From assembly GCA_001725155.1 (NCBI GenBank), contig MEFP01000030.1, positions 310,001 to 374,000 on the forward strand: a stretch of DNA of 64,000 nucleotides, in the 5' to 3' direction. Origin of the DNA: Lysobacteraceae bacterium SCN 69-320 (GTDB taxonomy: Bacteria > Pseudomonadota > Gammaproteobacteria > Xanthomonadales > Rhodanobacteraceae). Positions 1 to 9,565 of the stretch are shown here, piece after piece. Made by a program: the position numbers and the translations under genes. The notes under the pieces are model-generated. The model had not been told where the DNA came from. It did no database searches and saw only the letters and a list, made by a program, of their open reading frames with translations. Position 1 is the first letter of the stretch; every line of letters starts with the position of its first letter.

Positions 1-2
1 GC

Positions 3-530
3 GCGCTGCTGGTGCGCCTGCGCGAGCACGCCGACGCCTTCGAGCGCCAGGCGCGCGAGGACAGCCTGACCGGTCTGGCGAACCGGCGCTGGTTCGACGA
101 GCAACTCGCTGCCGCGTTCGCACAGGCCGTGGAGGCCGACCAGCCACTGAGCCTGGCCCTCGTCGACATCGACCATTTCAAGCGCATCAACGACCACTAT
201 TCGCACGCGGCCGGCGACGCTGCCCTGCGCGCCGTCGCCGACACGATGCGCCGCCAGCTGCGCGCACAGGATCTGATCGCGCGTTACGGCGGCGAGGAAT
301 TCGCGCTGCTGTTCCCGCAGACCACCTTGGCCCAGGCCCGCGCGCTCGCGGAGCGCCTGCGCCTGGCCGTGGAAGCCGTCGACTGTTCGAGCTTCGCCGC
401 CGGCCTGCAGATCACGGTCAGCATCGGCCTGGCCGAGCGCAGCGATCACACGCACCACGAGCGTCTGGTGTCGCAGGCCGACGCGCGGCTGTACGCGGCA
501 AAGAACGGCGGGCGCAACCGGGTGTGCTAG
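3..530 (+). CDS. Diguanylate cyclase, GGDEF domain (5' end outside window)
   Basis: The reading frame is open from the left edge, so this is the C-terminal part of a longer protein. It carries a full GGDEF domain, which makes cyclic di-GMP from two GTP. Visible motifs are the entry sequence DSLTGLANRRWF, the metal-binding DIDHFKRIND, and the active-site loop in the form GGEEF, which is normally active. The sequence before the domain (LREHADAFERQAREDS) is a helical linker, the usual coupling element to an upstream sensor that cannot be seen here. An RxxD inhibitory site was not evident before GGEEF. GGDEF identity is secure; the input domain is unknown. Confidence 0.95.
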   Translation, partial: ALLVRLREHADAFERQAREDSLTGLANRRWFDEQLAAAFAQAVEADQPLSLALVDIDHFKRINDHYSHAAGDAALRAVADTMRRQLRAQDLIARYGGEEFALLFPQTTLAQARALAERLRLAVEAVDCSSFAAGLQITVSIGLAERSDHTHHERLVSQADARLYAAKNGGRNRVC

Positions 531-641
531 CGGCGCGGAGGGCGCCGGGAATCGGGAATGAGGACGAGGTAGAAGTATCGAGAGTGTCGGCTCACTTCAA
601 GAAGGTCGGATCACTTCACCTGAGAGCCGCCGCACCGAAAA

Positions 642-687
642 CCCTCCCCTTCAAGGGGAGGGTATGGGTGGGGATGGGTTACCCGCG
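642..687. repeat. Palindromic intergenic repeat after the GGDEF gene
   Basis: A perfect dyad, CCCTCCCC-TTCAA-GGGGAGGG, is followed by a TATGGGTGGGGATGGGTT tail. Read on the minus strand the tail begins AACCCATCCCCACCCA, the same end sequence as the dispersed repeat copy at about 16067. It may also act as a transcript-end hairpin for the GGDEF gene, but it has no T-run. Confidence 0.6.
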
Positions 688-746
688 CGGTTGACGCAAG
701 CGCCAAAAAAAACCGGGCTGGCGTCAGACGGCTGCCGGCGCCGCGC

Positions 747-1496
747 CTACGCCACACGCAGCCCTGCCGCGCGCATCGCCTCGCCGACATAGGCGAACAG
801 CGCGGGATCGAGACCCTGTGCGGCCATCGCATCAGGCTGTGCCTGCCAGGCGTCGCCGAGCTTGCGCGCGACGGCCGCGTCGCCGCCGGTGAAGACCTGC
901 ACCAGCGCGTACCAGCGCCGCGCGAGATCCTGGACGTCGGGCGCCTGTGCCGGCGTGCCGGCCTCCAGCGCGGCGCGCACCTGCGCGATCAGTTCGGGCC
1001 AGAGTGCCTGCGCTTCGGCCATGCCGGCCGCGCCGAGCTGTTCGGCGCGGCGGCGGAAGTCCTCGCGTTCGTGCGCGGTCCAGTCCACTTTCAGTTGCGT
1101 GCTCATCGCTATCGTCTCCACCAGTTCGTCGAGGTCCAGGGTCGATGGCGAGACCACGCGCTGGGCGAGCGCGCGCAAGCTCTGCAAGGCCTGCGTGCGC
1201 TCGGCGCATTCGCGTTCCAAGGTCGCGATGCGTACCGCGAGCAGCTGCGCTGCCGCGGTCGCGTCGCGCGTCAGCAGCTGGCCGATCTCGGCCAGGCTGA
1301 AGCCGGCGCGCCGCAGCACGACGATGCGGCTCAGCGCCGCCAGCGAACCGGCGTCGTAGAGCCGGTAGCCGGCCGCCGAGTGCGCGGCCGGATGCAGCAG
1401 GCCGCGCTGCTCGTAGAGGCGCAGCGCCTTGGCGCTGACGCCGCTGCGACGCGCGAGATCGCCGATGCGCAGATAACGGGACGTGGGTTTGGCCAT
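747..1496 (-). CDS. MerR family regulator with TipAS-like C-terminal domain
   Basis: Residues about 8-80 form a MerR winged-helix domain (RIGDLARRSGVSAKALRLYE, followed by the second helix with GYRLYD). A coiled region joins it to a C-terminal helical domain of about 110 residues that resembles the TipAS antibiotic-binding fold (LARRWYALVQVFTGGD, then a short tail). MerR proteins of this type bend spaced promoters when a hydrophobic ligand binds. No metal-binding cysteines are present, so a metal sensor is unlikely. It starts 34 bp after the dipeptidase gene on the same strand and is probably co-transcribed with it. The ligand is unknown. Confidence 0.88.
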   Translation of the reverse strand: MAKPTSRYLRIGDLARRSGVSAKALRLYEQRGLLHPAAHSAAGYRLYDAGSLAALSRIVVLRRAGFSLAEIGQLLTRDATAAAQLLAVRIATLERECAERTQALQSLRALAQRVVSPSTLDLDELVETIAMSTQLKVDWTAHEREDFRRRAEQLGAAGMAEAQALWPELIAQVRAALEAGTPAQAPDVQDLARRWYALVQVFTGGDAAVARKLGDAWQAQPDAMAAQGLDPALFAYVGEAMRAAGLRVA

Positions 1497-1530
1497 CGGC
1501 GCGAGTCTCGGGTCTGCCCTTGGGGCAAGG

Positions 1531-2808
1531 TCAAGCGCCGTCGCCGCCTGCCGACGCGGCGGCTTCGACCGCGCCGTCGTCGGACCGCTGTGCCGCCGCC
1601 TCGGCCGCGCGCATCACGCGCAGGACGTTGCCGCTCCAGAGCTTCTGCAGATCGGCTTCGGAATAGCCCGCGGCGCGCAGCCGCGCAGTGACTTCGGGCA
1701 GCGCGGCGATGTCCTCCAGGCCGCGCAGTCCGCCGCCGCCGTCCCAGTCGCCGCCCATGCCGACGTGGTCGATGCCGGCGACCTCGATCAGATGCAGCAG
1801 GCCGTGCATGAACGCGTCGATGTCGCTGTCCCACAGCGGCTCTTTTGCGTCCAGCGCGCGTGTCGCCGCGGTCAGCCCGGCCTGCTGCGCCGGCGACAGC
1901 CCGGCGATGTGTTCGAGCTGGCCGAACAGCGCTTCGCGCTGCGCGCCGATGTTCATCGTCGTCAGGTATACCGTCGTCGCGCTGATCACCCCGCCGCGTT
2001 CGGCCAGGCGGCGGATACGTGCATCATCGAGATTGCGCGGATGGTTCCAGACTTCGCGCGAACCCGAATGCGACAGCAGCAGCGGCGTGCGCGACAGCTC
2101 CAGCATCTGGTCGAACGCCGCGTCGGAGGCGTGGCTCGCGTCGATGACGAGGCCGAGCCGGTTCATCTCGCGCACCCACTCGCGCCCGAGCGGGCTGAGT
2201 CCGTTCCAGCGCGGCTCGTCGGTGGCCGAGTCGGCGAACTGGTTCGTCTTGGTATGCACCGGGCCGGCCAGGCGCACGCCGCGGCGGCGGAACTCGGCCA
2301 GCAGGCGCAGGTCCTCGCCGAGCGGGTAGCTGTTCTCCATGCTCAGGAACGCGAAACGCTTGCCGGCGCGATCCAGGCGCAGCGCGTCATCGGCGCGCGT
2401 GGCCAGCGCGATGCGCGTCGGAAACTCGGCGATCGTCGCGGCGATGCGATCGGCGCGACCGCGGGCGAACGCAAGCGCATCGGCGTAGCCCTGCGGCGTC
2501 AGCGGGCCCGAAGCCGTGTAGATCACGAAGAATCCGCCGTCGAGCGCACCGTCGTCCATGCGGCCGAGATCGACCTGCACGAGATCGTCCGCATGGGCAT
2601 GCCTGTCGCCGAAGCTCCAGCCGGCACGGCCGAAATGCATGGGCGTGTCCAGATGCGTGTCCAGGGTCAGCAGGCGGCGGTGCAGGTCGGCGGCGCTGTC
2701 GCGCGTCGCTGCCGATGCTGAAGCGGCTGCGCCGTCGCGCCGCGGCGCGGGTACGGTGCACGCCGTCAGCGCGGCGAGAACGATCAGCAACGGCGGCAGT
2801 GCTTTCAT
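1531..2808 (-). CDS. Membrane dipeptidase, peptidase family M19, lipoprotein
   Basis: This is a zinc dipeptidase of the renal dipeptidase family, which cleaves dipeptides including some with D-residues. The chosen start (MKALPPLLIVLAALTAC) gives a lipoprotein signal peptide with lipobox LTAC, so the enzyme should sit on a periplasmic membrane face; a start 36 bp upstream would spoil the signal. Family motifs include LDTHLDTP (zinc HxD), SHSGSREVWNHPRNLDD (histidine ligands) and HVGMGGDWDG near the C-terminus. Length (425 aa) is normal for the family. It precedes the MerR gene in a likely two-gene unit. The physiological substrate is not shown by the sequence. Confidence 0.93.
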   Translation of the reverse strand: MKALPPLLIVLAALTACTVPAPRRDGAAASASAATRDSAADLHRRLLTLDTHLDTPMHFGRAGWSFGDRHAHADDLVQVDLGRMDDGALDGGFFVIYTASGPLTPQGYADALAFARGRADRIAATIAEFPTRIALATRADDALRLDRAGKRFAFLSMENSYPLGEDLRLLAEFRRRGVRLAGPVHTKTNQFADSATDEPRWNGLSPLGREWVREMNRLGLVIDASHASDAAFDQMLELSRTPLLLSHSGSREVWNHPRNLDDARIRRLAERGGVISATTVYLTTMNIGAQREALFGQLEHIAGLSPAQQAGLTAATRALDAKEPLWDSDIDAFMHGLLHLIEVAGIDHVGMGGDWDGGGGLRGLEDIAALPEVTARLRAAGYSEADLQKLWSGNVLRVMRAAEAAAQRSDDGAVEAAASAGGDGA

Positions 2809-2879
2809 GGCATGGGCTCGCGCAGCAGTGGAAGCCTGGAGCATAGCGCTGCGCGGTGTCGCCGCGGTGCAAGGCCATC

Positions 2880-3140
2880 CCCTTCAAGGGATCCTCGAAA
2901 AGCCGTCGTTCCGACGGTTTTTCGAGTCGGCGAGTCCGGCACGGGTCCGCGCTCGTCGGCGCTGGCCAGGCGCTTGCGCGCTCGATAGCGAGCGGCACGT
3001 CACCGTGCCGCGGGCACTTGGACGTTTGTCGAGGTGCCCTCAAGGGAGAGACAGGTCGTCGCTGAGCACCGCAGGTTCTGACGACCTTGAACGCCCGACG
3101 GGCCGGACGGGCACGGATGGGATGGGGTGGCGTGAGAACC
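2880..3140. repeat. Dispersed intergenic repeat, copy 1 (core plus arm)
   Basis: This non-coding block recurs at about 16067-16305 and 46500-46706. Its core (about 2890-3046) is bounded by CTCGAAAA and a TTGTCGAGG end and contains the dyad CCGTCG-TTC-CGACGG. The arm (about 3047-3135) contains the conserved stretch CCGCAGGTTCTGACGACC. Core and arm have the same relative orientation as copy 3 and the opposite one to copy 2. It fills most of the gap between the dipeptidase gene and the ClpB-like gene. Confidence 0.85.
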
Positions 3141-3263
3141 TGGCCCGCGCTGCGCTGTGAGCATGCAGTACGGGCTTTCCGACAGACGCTGGATTCACCG
3201 GCACGGACGCAACGGAAAGCCGGAAAAAAGCATCGGGAAGAGCCACGTCCCGGCAGGCGCACC

Positions 3264-6200
3264 TCACGGCTGCATCAGATCGAAATCTCCGCCCAGCACG
3301 CGATCGAGCCGTCCGCTGCGCCAGCCGCGCACGGCGTCGCGGACCAGTGGCGTGGGCTGTTCCTGGTAGCGCCGGCACAGGCGCGATTCGATGTCGGCGG
3401 CTGCCGTCGTGCCGGCGACGCCGTCGGCGGTCACGCGCACGTGCAGACGCTGGCGCTCGGCCGGATTTGCATCGCCGCGTTCGAACACGTGCAGGCCGCG
3501 TTCGTCGCGCAGCGACTGCCACGCACCGAAGCCGGCGACGGCCAGGCGCAGCCGCGCCTGATCGCGGTCGTGCTCCAGGGTACGCACGCGCATGCCGCGC
3601 ATTTCGGCCCAGTCCAGATACATTTGCGTCAGGCGTTCGAACCAGGCGCGCGTGGACGCATTGACGCGGTCGGGGCTCAGCAGTTCGAGCTGGGCGTCTT
3701 CGGGCTCGGCGGCGAGTACCGCATCGACGGCGAGTTCGATCAGATGCAGGCGCAGCGCGAGGCGGCGCACGACGTCGAGCACGCCGCGGCCGCCGCCGGT
3801 CAGGCGCTGCAGCAGCGAATCCGCGCCGCGCACGGCGTTCTCGATGCGATCCATGCGTTCCAGGGTGTCGAGCACGCGCTGGCGCCCGGCGCTGTTCCAG
3901 AAATCCGCCGCCTGCATGGCCGCGGCAGCCTGGTCCTTCAGCGCCTGCCAGCCGGCGCCGGCCACACGCTGTTCGCTCGCGGCCAGGGCTGCCTGCAGCG
4001 CCGCACGCGCGCTTGCATCGGCGGCCGGATCCAGCGCAAGCGCGCGCAGGTCGGCGCGTGCCGGCGAGATCGCCGCCACCGGCGGCGGCAGGCCGGCGTC
4101 GGGATCGACGAAGCGCACATGCAGGCCGTCGCCGGCGCCGGTCACGAACAGGAACTGGCCGCCGCTCGGCACACGGTTCTCGACGATGGTGCGCGACAGC
4201 GGCGCCAGCAGGTGCTGGTCGATCGCGCGGCGCAGCGGGCGGGCGCCGAGGTCGGGCGTGAAGCCGCGCTCGAGCAGGAAATCCACGGCCGAGGATTCCC
4301 ATTCGACCGCCCAGTCGCGCGCGCGGAAGCCGCGCCGCGACAGCACGAGGTCCAGTTCCTTGTGCAGGATGTCGCGCATGACGGTGCGCGACAGCGGCTG
4401 GAACACGACGATGCGGTCGAGGCGGTTGAGGAATTCGCGGCGGAACGTCGCGAACAGCGCGCGCTCGGCCTCGCCGCGCGCCGAGGCGTCGCTGGCCGCG
4501 ACGAAGCCCGGCCCTGCGCGCGTCACCGTCGAGCCGACGTTGCTGGTCAGGATGATCAGGCTGTGGCGGAAATCCGCGGTGTTGCCCTGACGGTCGGTCA
4601 GGCGGCCGTCGTCGAACAGTTGCAGGAACAGATCCCAGACGCGCGGATGCGATTTCTCGAACTCGTCCAGCAGGACGACCGCGAACGGCGTCTGGCGGAT
4701 GCGGCCGGTCAGCGAGGCGCTGCGCTCGCCGCTGCCTTCGTCGATCAGGCGCCAGTACGCGTCTTCGGACTGGTATTCGCTCATGTCAAAGCGCAGCAGC
4801 TTGTCGCGCGAGCCGAACAGGTATTCGGCCAGCGCCTTGGCCAGCTCCGTCTTGCCGGTACCGGTGGGACCGGCGAACAGGAACACGCCGAGCGGCCGCT
4901 GCGGATCGGTCAGACCAGCCTTGAGCATGCTGATGCGGTCGACCAGCGCATCGACCGCTTCGTCCTGGCCGATCACGCGGCGGGTGAAGAACTCGCGCAC
5001 CTGGGCCAGCGCCAGATGCGCGCCGCCGTCGAGGATGTCCAGCGGCAGGCCGGACTGCGCAGCCAGCGTCGCGAGCACCTGGGTGCGGCTCAGCGGCAGC
5101 GCCGGCGGATCGACCTGCGCGGCCGCACGCAAGGTCTCCTGCAGCAGGCGCAGGCTGCGGCCGGGTTCGGCACGCTCGGGGAACTGCTGCGCGGCCAGGC
5201 TCATGGCTTCGGCGATCAGTTCAGGCGCAGCGACCTCGACGCCGTGCCGCTCGCGCGCCTGCCGCACCCAGGTGTCGGCGAGTTCGCGGGTTGCGGCAGC
5301 GTCCAGCGCATCGACCGTCAGGCCGGCAGTCAGATGCTGGATGCGCGGACGCTGCGCGAGCACGCGGCTCCAGGCATCGCGCGAACTTTCACCGATCAGC
5401 TGGATCTCGCGCTTTTCCAGATGCGGCAGCAGCAGATCGAGTATGCCGGTCGGGTCGCTGGTCGTGCGGCCCTTCTCCAGCAGCTGATGCGCCTCGGGCA
5501 CGTACCAGATCGTGCGCGGCTCGCTGAGCGCGCGCACGAGCATCGCGACGCGGCCTTCCAGCTCGCCGATGTATTTCTGCCCGGCCAGGATCTGCGCCGG
5601 CGTCGCCTCGAACACGCGCCAGCCCTGGGCCGCGAGTTCGCGCAGGCACTGGCGGATCAGGGTCGTCTTGCCGCTGCCCTCGGGGCCGACCAGCACCGGG
5701 CTGGTGCGCGGCTCGCGCGTCAGCAGCGCGATCACCCGCTGGCGCGCCTGGGTGTCGGCCGGCGCGAGGATTTCGTCGGCGTCCGCATCCGGCCCGAGCA
5801 GGCGACCGATCTGCAGCAGCGCAGCCAGATCCTCGTTCGCACGCAGCAACTGGGCGACTTGAGACGCCAGCACCTCGCCGCGCAGATGGCCGCTGTTGCG
5901 CAGCCAGCCCTGCAGCGCGCGCAGGCGGTCGGGATCGGCGTCGGCGAGTTCGTCGCCGATGTCCGCAGTCGCCGGCAGCGCGTCGAAATAGCGCTGCAGC
6001 CCCGCGCGCGTGATCGGGTGGTCCACCCACCATTCGCTCATGCGCAGCAGCACGCCGGTCAAGGTCGCCGGATGCGGATGCGCGGCCAGATAGCCCAGCG
6101 CGTAGTGCAGGGTGAAATAGCCCATGCGATCGACCGTGCGCACGACGTCCAGCGGCACCACGTCACCGGCGCGGTGCAGCGCGACCAGCGCGGCGCTGCT

Positions 6201-6572
6201 CGGCGCGACGCCGCGCGACGGCACGGCTTCGAGCCGCTCGCGGGAGCTGAAATCGGCACCGGCCAGCAGCACGACGGCGGCCTGGAAATCCGGATTGGCC
6301 GCGAGTTCGTCCGGATGCTCGTACCCGTCGAGCTGCTCGCCAGCCCGGCGCAGCAGCGCATTCAGGCGCTCGCGCGGCGACAGCGGCGCGGCGGGTTCGG
6401 CGACGGCGGGCACGGGCTCCGGCGTTTGCACGGCAGCCGCGGCCGCCGGCGCCGCCACGGGCGGCGGCAATGCGGAAGGCGCCGGCGTGGAAGCCGCCGG
6501 GCGCGGCGCCGGACGCAGCAGCCAGGCCGCAAGGAAACCCAGAACGACGCCGATGACGAACCCTGCCAGCAT
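3264..6572 (-). CDS. Membrane-anchored ClpB-like AAA+ ATPase fused to a release-factor-2-like domain
   Basis: This 1102-aa protein starts at MLAGFVIGVVLGFLAAWLL, a single N-terminal membrane segment preceded by GGGAG; the reading frame extends upstream but without protein-like sequence. After an Ala/Pro linker and a helical region come two AAA+ modules. D1 has Walker A GPEGSGKTT (about 296-304) and pore loop GQKYIGELEGR, but its Walker B reads WYVPEAH where ClpB has FIDEIH. D2 is intact: GPTGTGKTE (568-576), LLDEFEKSH (634-642), TSNVGS, arginine finger FRREFLNRLDR, sensor 2 GARPLRRAI. Residues about 889-1102 align by eye with RF2 (DFWN...RVLDTLERM, MYLDWAEMRG, LRDERGLHVFER, RDAVRG...DFDLM) but skip the GGQ region. 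No ClpB N-domain or middle domain is evident. Probable role: a membrane-tethered unfoldase or remodeller; substrate unknown. Confidence 0.85.
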   Translation of the reverse strand: MLAGFVIGVVLGFLAAWLLRPAPRPAASTPAPSALPPPVAAPAAAAAVQTPEPVPAVAEPAAPLSPRERLNALLRRAGEQLDGYEHPDELAANPDFQAAVVLLAGADFSSRERLEAVPSRGVAPSSAALVALHRAGDVVPLDVVRTVDRMGYFTLHYALGYLAAHPHPATLTGVLLRMSEWWVDHPITRAGLQRYFDALPATADIGDELADADPDRLRALQGWLRNSGHLRGEVLASQVAQLLRANEDLAALLQIGRLLGPDADADEILAPADTQARQRVIALLTREPRTSPVLVGPEGSGKTTLIRQCLRELAAQGWRVFEATPAQILAGQKYIGELEGRVAMLVRALSEPRTIWYVPEAHQLLEKGRTTSDPTGILDLLLPHLEKREIQLIGESSRDAWSRVLAQRPRIQHLTAGLTVDALDAAATRELADTWVRQARERHGVEVAAPELIAEAMSLAAQQFPERAEPGRSLRLLQETLRAAAQVDPPALPLSRTQVLATLAAQSGLPLDILDGGAHLALAQVREFFTRRVIGQDEAVDALVDRISMLKAGLTDPQRPLGVFLFAGPTGTGKTELAKALAEYLFGSRDKLLRFDMSEYQSEDAYWRLIDEGSGERSASLTGRIRQTPFAVVLLDEFEKSHPRVWDLFLQLFDDGRLTDRQGNTADFRHSLIILTSNVGSTVTRAGPGFVAASDASARGEAERALFATFRREFLNRLDRIVVFQPLSRTVMRDILHKELDLVLSRRGFRARDWAVEWESSAVDFLLERGFTPDLGARPLRRAIDQHLLAPLSRTIVENRVPSGGQFLFVTGAGDGLHVRFVDPDAGLPPPVAAISPARADLRALALDPAADASARAALQAALAASEQRVAGAGWQALKDQAAAAMQAADFWNSAGRQRVLDTLERMDRIENAVRGADSLLQRLTGGGRGVLDVVRRLALRLHLIELAVDAVLAAEPEDAQLELLSPDRVNASTRAWFERLTQMYLDWAEMRGMRVRTLEHDRDQARLRLAVAGFGAWQSLRDERGLHVFERGDANPAERQRLHVRVTADGVAGTTAAADIESRLCRRYQEQPTPLVRDAVRGWRSGRLDRVLGGDFDLMQP

Positions 6573-7426
6573 GCCGACTCCCGAGAAAAAATCTGGATAC
6601 GCATCCGCCGCGGGACTTGCCCGCCCCGCGGCTCCTGCCCACAACGTCGCCGGACGCGGAACGCGAACGGACAGCGGCGAGCCAGCCCCTGGACCGCTCG
6701 CGCCGAAGCAGAGTTTCCCACAAGCACGCCACGGCGCCGACGCCGCGTCCGCGGCATCGACAGGCGCAAGCCCGCCGCACGACCGAAGGAACGCACCGGC
6801 CCGATACGACCGGGCACATGACCTGCTGCGATGCAACGCAGCGGACGCGGTGCTGCGGGTCTCTACGGTGGTCCCGCGACGCCGATGCAATCCAATCGGT
6901 ATGAAACGGCCGTCGGCAACGCTGCTGCACCGCAACCGCAACGGCATCGACCGGCCTCCGGCGTGCGTTTCTTTTGCAAATTATTCATAAGTGATCGTAT
7001 TCACATAAGAGAAAAGATTGCGGTTATGCGGTTGCCAGAAGCCCGGCCGCTGCGCTACATCGTCGATCCGGGAGAGGTACTCGGCAACGAGCCACGATGC
7101 AGCGGCCACGGCAGCAGCAGTCCCGGAACGACACGCGACGCGCCTGCTCACGTTCGATGACGCAGCCGTCGGTTCCGGATCCGCCACCGGCCTGCATCGA
7201 CGTGGACCAGGGGAGATCCACGGCGTTGCAGCGAGGGATACGCGCCCATCGGGTGCCGCAAGCCTGTGCAGTCCGCGCACGACCGCCAATCGGCCGCGAC
7301 GGACGGCTGCGGCTGCGCGCGAGCCCGTCGGCGCCGTCTCGCTGCGACCGCGTGGCCGCGCGCCAACGACACGGAGGTCGCCATGCCGCTTCGCGGCCAT
7401 TCGCAGATCCGGAGGGAGTGAACCGA
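6573..7426. other. 854-bp gap between divergent ClpB-like and metalloprotease genes
   Basis: No convincing gene was found on either strand; the open frames lack family motifs and start signals. A short AT-rich segment at about 6966-7016 stands out in the GC-rich background and is the likeliest promoter area for one or both flanking genes. Confidence 0.55.
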
Positions 7427-9565
7427 ATGAACGTATCCGTCAATACCGTCGCACCGCGCCAGGGCCGTCGCTTCTGGCAGGCCCTGTTGCCCGCCTGCCT
7501 GCTGTTCGCGCTGGCCGGCACCGCCGTCGCCGCCGAACCGTCGGCCGCGGTCAAACCCAGCGTCATGTCGCTGCAGGTGGACAACTACCGCGGCAAGGCC
7601 GAGGCCTTCGCCGCCGTCGACCTGTTCAGCGACCGCTCGACGCGCTCGGCCGCGGCCGACGCGGTGACCGGCCTCGCCGTCAGCAGCGGCACCCTGCTCG
7701 ATCTCGACCGCGACGCCGTCGCCGCCCTGCGCCGCGCGCGCCCAAGCAGCCTGACCCTGCGTCTGCCGACGCGCGAGCGCGGCACGGTCGAACTCGAACT
7801 GTTCGAGCACGACATCTTCGCGCCCGATTTCCAGATCACCGCCAGCGGCGGAGAGAACACGGCCAAGATCGACCGCGGCCTGCACTATCGCGGCATCGTC
7901 AAGGGCGACCCGGCCTCGTTCGCCGCGGTCAGCGTGTTCGGCAGCGAAGTCATCGGCACGTTCTCCACCGCGACCGACGGCAACTGGGTCGTCGCCAGGC
8001 TCGAAGGCGACAATCCGCGCAACCGCCACATCGTCTATGCCGAATCCGCGCTGCTGGACAAGAAGGGCGCACCGGGCTGCGCGATGGACTCGCAGGGCAA
8101 GGGTGAGAACTTCGCCAGGTTCTGGGACGAAACGCCGGCGGCCAGGCAGACGCATACCGGCGAATCGGCGATGTCGCCTGCCGGCGCCGGCACGCCGGGC
8201 ACCGACGCACTGCAGACGGTCAAGTGCGCGACCGAATGGCTGGAAGCCGAGTACGACGTCTACCAGAACCGCGGCAGCCTGCAGGCCGCGACCGACTACG
8301 TGACCGCGGTGTTCAACAACTCTTCGACCCTGTACGCGAACGACGGCATCTCGCTGAAGCTGCAGCAGGCCTACATCTGGACCACGAGCGATCCGTACAA
8401 CGGCTCGAATTCCACCGGCAACCTGTCGGCGTTCCAGAGCTACCGCGCGAACAGCTTCAGCGGCACGATCGCGCAGCTGCTGACGTTCCGTTCGCTCGGC
8501 GGCGGCGTGGCGGCGGGCTTCAGCGGCATCTGCAATGCCTCGCGTTCGGCCAGCATGTGCACCAGCGGCATACAGCCGGCCTACAACACCGTGCCGACGT
8601 ATTCGTGGACGGTCAGCGTCGTGACGCACGAGGCCGGCCACCTGCTCGGTTCGCGCCATACGCATGCCTGCGTCTGGAACGGCAACAACACGGCGATCGA
8701 CAGCTGCTCCGGCGCCACCGAAGGGGGCTGTCCGCTGCCGGGCAATCCGTCGGGCGGCGGCACCATCATGAGCTACTGCCATCTGACCAACGTCGGCATC
8801 AACTTCAACCGCGGCTTCGGCCCGCAGCCCTCGGCGACGATACGCAATCGCGTCGAGGCCGGCGGCTGCCTGGCCAACTGCGAGGGCGGCGGCGGTGGCG
8901 GCGGCGCGTTGACGCGCGGCACGCCGCTGGCCAATCAGTCCGCGGCCACCGGCAGCGCACTCGCCTATACGATGAGCGTGCCGGCCGGCGCGACCAACCT
9001 GAGCTTCACGACCTCCGGCGGCACCGGCGATGCGGATCTGTTCGTGCGCTTCGGCAGCGCGCCGACCGACACGGTCTACGACTGCAAGTCCGACGGCCCG
9101 TCCAACGCCGAGACCTGCACGATCGCTGCGCCGAGCGCCGGCACCTACCATGTGCGCGTCAAGGCCTACGCGGCGTATTCGGGCCTGAGCATCGTCGGCA
9201 ACTACACGACCGGAAGCAGCGGCGCGCAGACCTACAGCAACGGCACCGACTACGCGATCAACGACAACGCGACCGTGGAGAGCCCGGTCACCGTCTCGGG
9301 CCGCAGCGGCAATGCGCCGGCCAATACCCAGGTCGCGGTCAACATCGTGCACACCTACATCGGCGACCTGCGCATCGACCTCGTCGCGCCGGACGGCAGC
9401 ACCTACCTGCTGCACAACCGCGCCGGCGGCAGCGCCGACAATATCGCGCAGACCTATACGGTCAACCTGTCCAGCGAACCGCTGAACGGCATCTGGAAAC
9501 TGCGCGTCAACGACAACGGTCCGGGCGACGTCGGCAGGATCGACAGCTGGTCGGTCACGTTCTGA
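7427..9565 (+). CDS. Secreted M12B-like zinc metalloprotease with PPC and P/proprotein-convertase domains
   Basis: The start at 7427 follows GGAGGGAG and gives a signal peptide ending near AVAAEP. A propeptide-like region precedes a metzincin catalytic domain with zinc motif HEAGHLLGSRHTH at about residue 401, followed by several cysteines and GGTIMSYCH, whose methionine fits the Met-turn. A Gly-rich hinge leads to a PPC-type beta domain (about 500-600, with GGTGDADLFVRFG). The C-terminus is a P domain (VNIVHTYIGDLRIDLVAPDG to DSWSVTF), a module often removed or used for export and stability in secreted proteases of this order. Length is 712 aa. It probably acts outside the cell on protein substrates. 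No inhibitor gene is adjacent. Confidence 0.93.
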   Translation: MNVSVNTVAPRQGRRFWQALLPACLLFALAGTAVAAEPSAAVKPSVMSLQVDNYRGKAEAFAAVDLFSDRSTRSAAADAVTGLAVSSGTLLDLDRDAVAALRRARPSSLTLRLPTRERGTVELELFEHDIFAPDFQITASGGENTAKIDRGLHYRGIVKGDPASFAAVSVFGSEVIGTFSTATDGNWVVARLEGDNPRNRHIVYAESALLDKKGAPGCAMDSQGKGENFARFWDETPAARQTHTGESAMSPAGAGTPGTDALQTVKCATEWLEAEYDVYQNRGSLQAATDYVTAVFNNSSTLYANDGISLKLQQAYIWTTSDPYNGSNSTGNLSAFQSYRANSFSGTIAQLLTFRSLGGGVAAGFSGICNASRSASMCTSGIQPAYNTVPTYSWTVSVVTHEAGHLLGSRHTHACVWNGNNTAIDSCSGATEGGCPLPGNPSGGGTIMSYCHLTNVGINFNRGFGPQPSATIRNRVEAGGCLANCEGGGGGGGALTRGTPLANQSAATGSALAYTMSVPAGATNLSFTTSGGTGDADLFVRFGSAPTDTVYDCKSDGPSNAETCTIAAPSAGTYHVRVKAYAAYSGLSIVGNYTTGSSGAQTYSNGTDYAINDNATVESPVTVSGRSGNAPANTQVAVNIVHTYIGDLRIDLVAPDGSTYLLHNRAGGSADNIAQTYTVNLSSEPLNGIWKLRVNDNGPGDVGRIDSWSVTF

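Noticed and set aside
3087-6821. Plus-strand open frame of 1244 codons opposite the ClpB-like gene
   Set aside because: The minus-strand protein has all AAA+ motifs. The plus-strand product is low-complexity and lacks a start signal.
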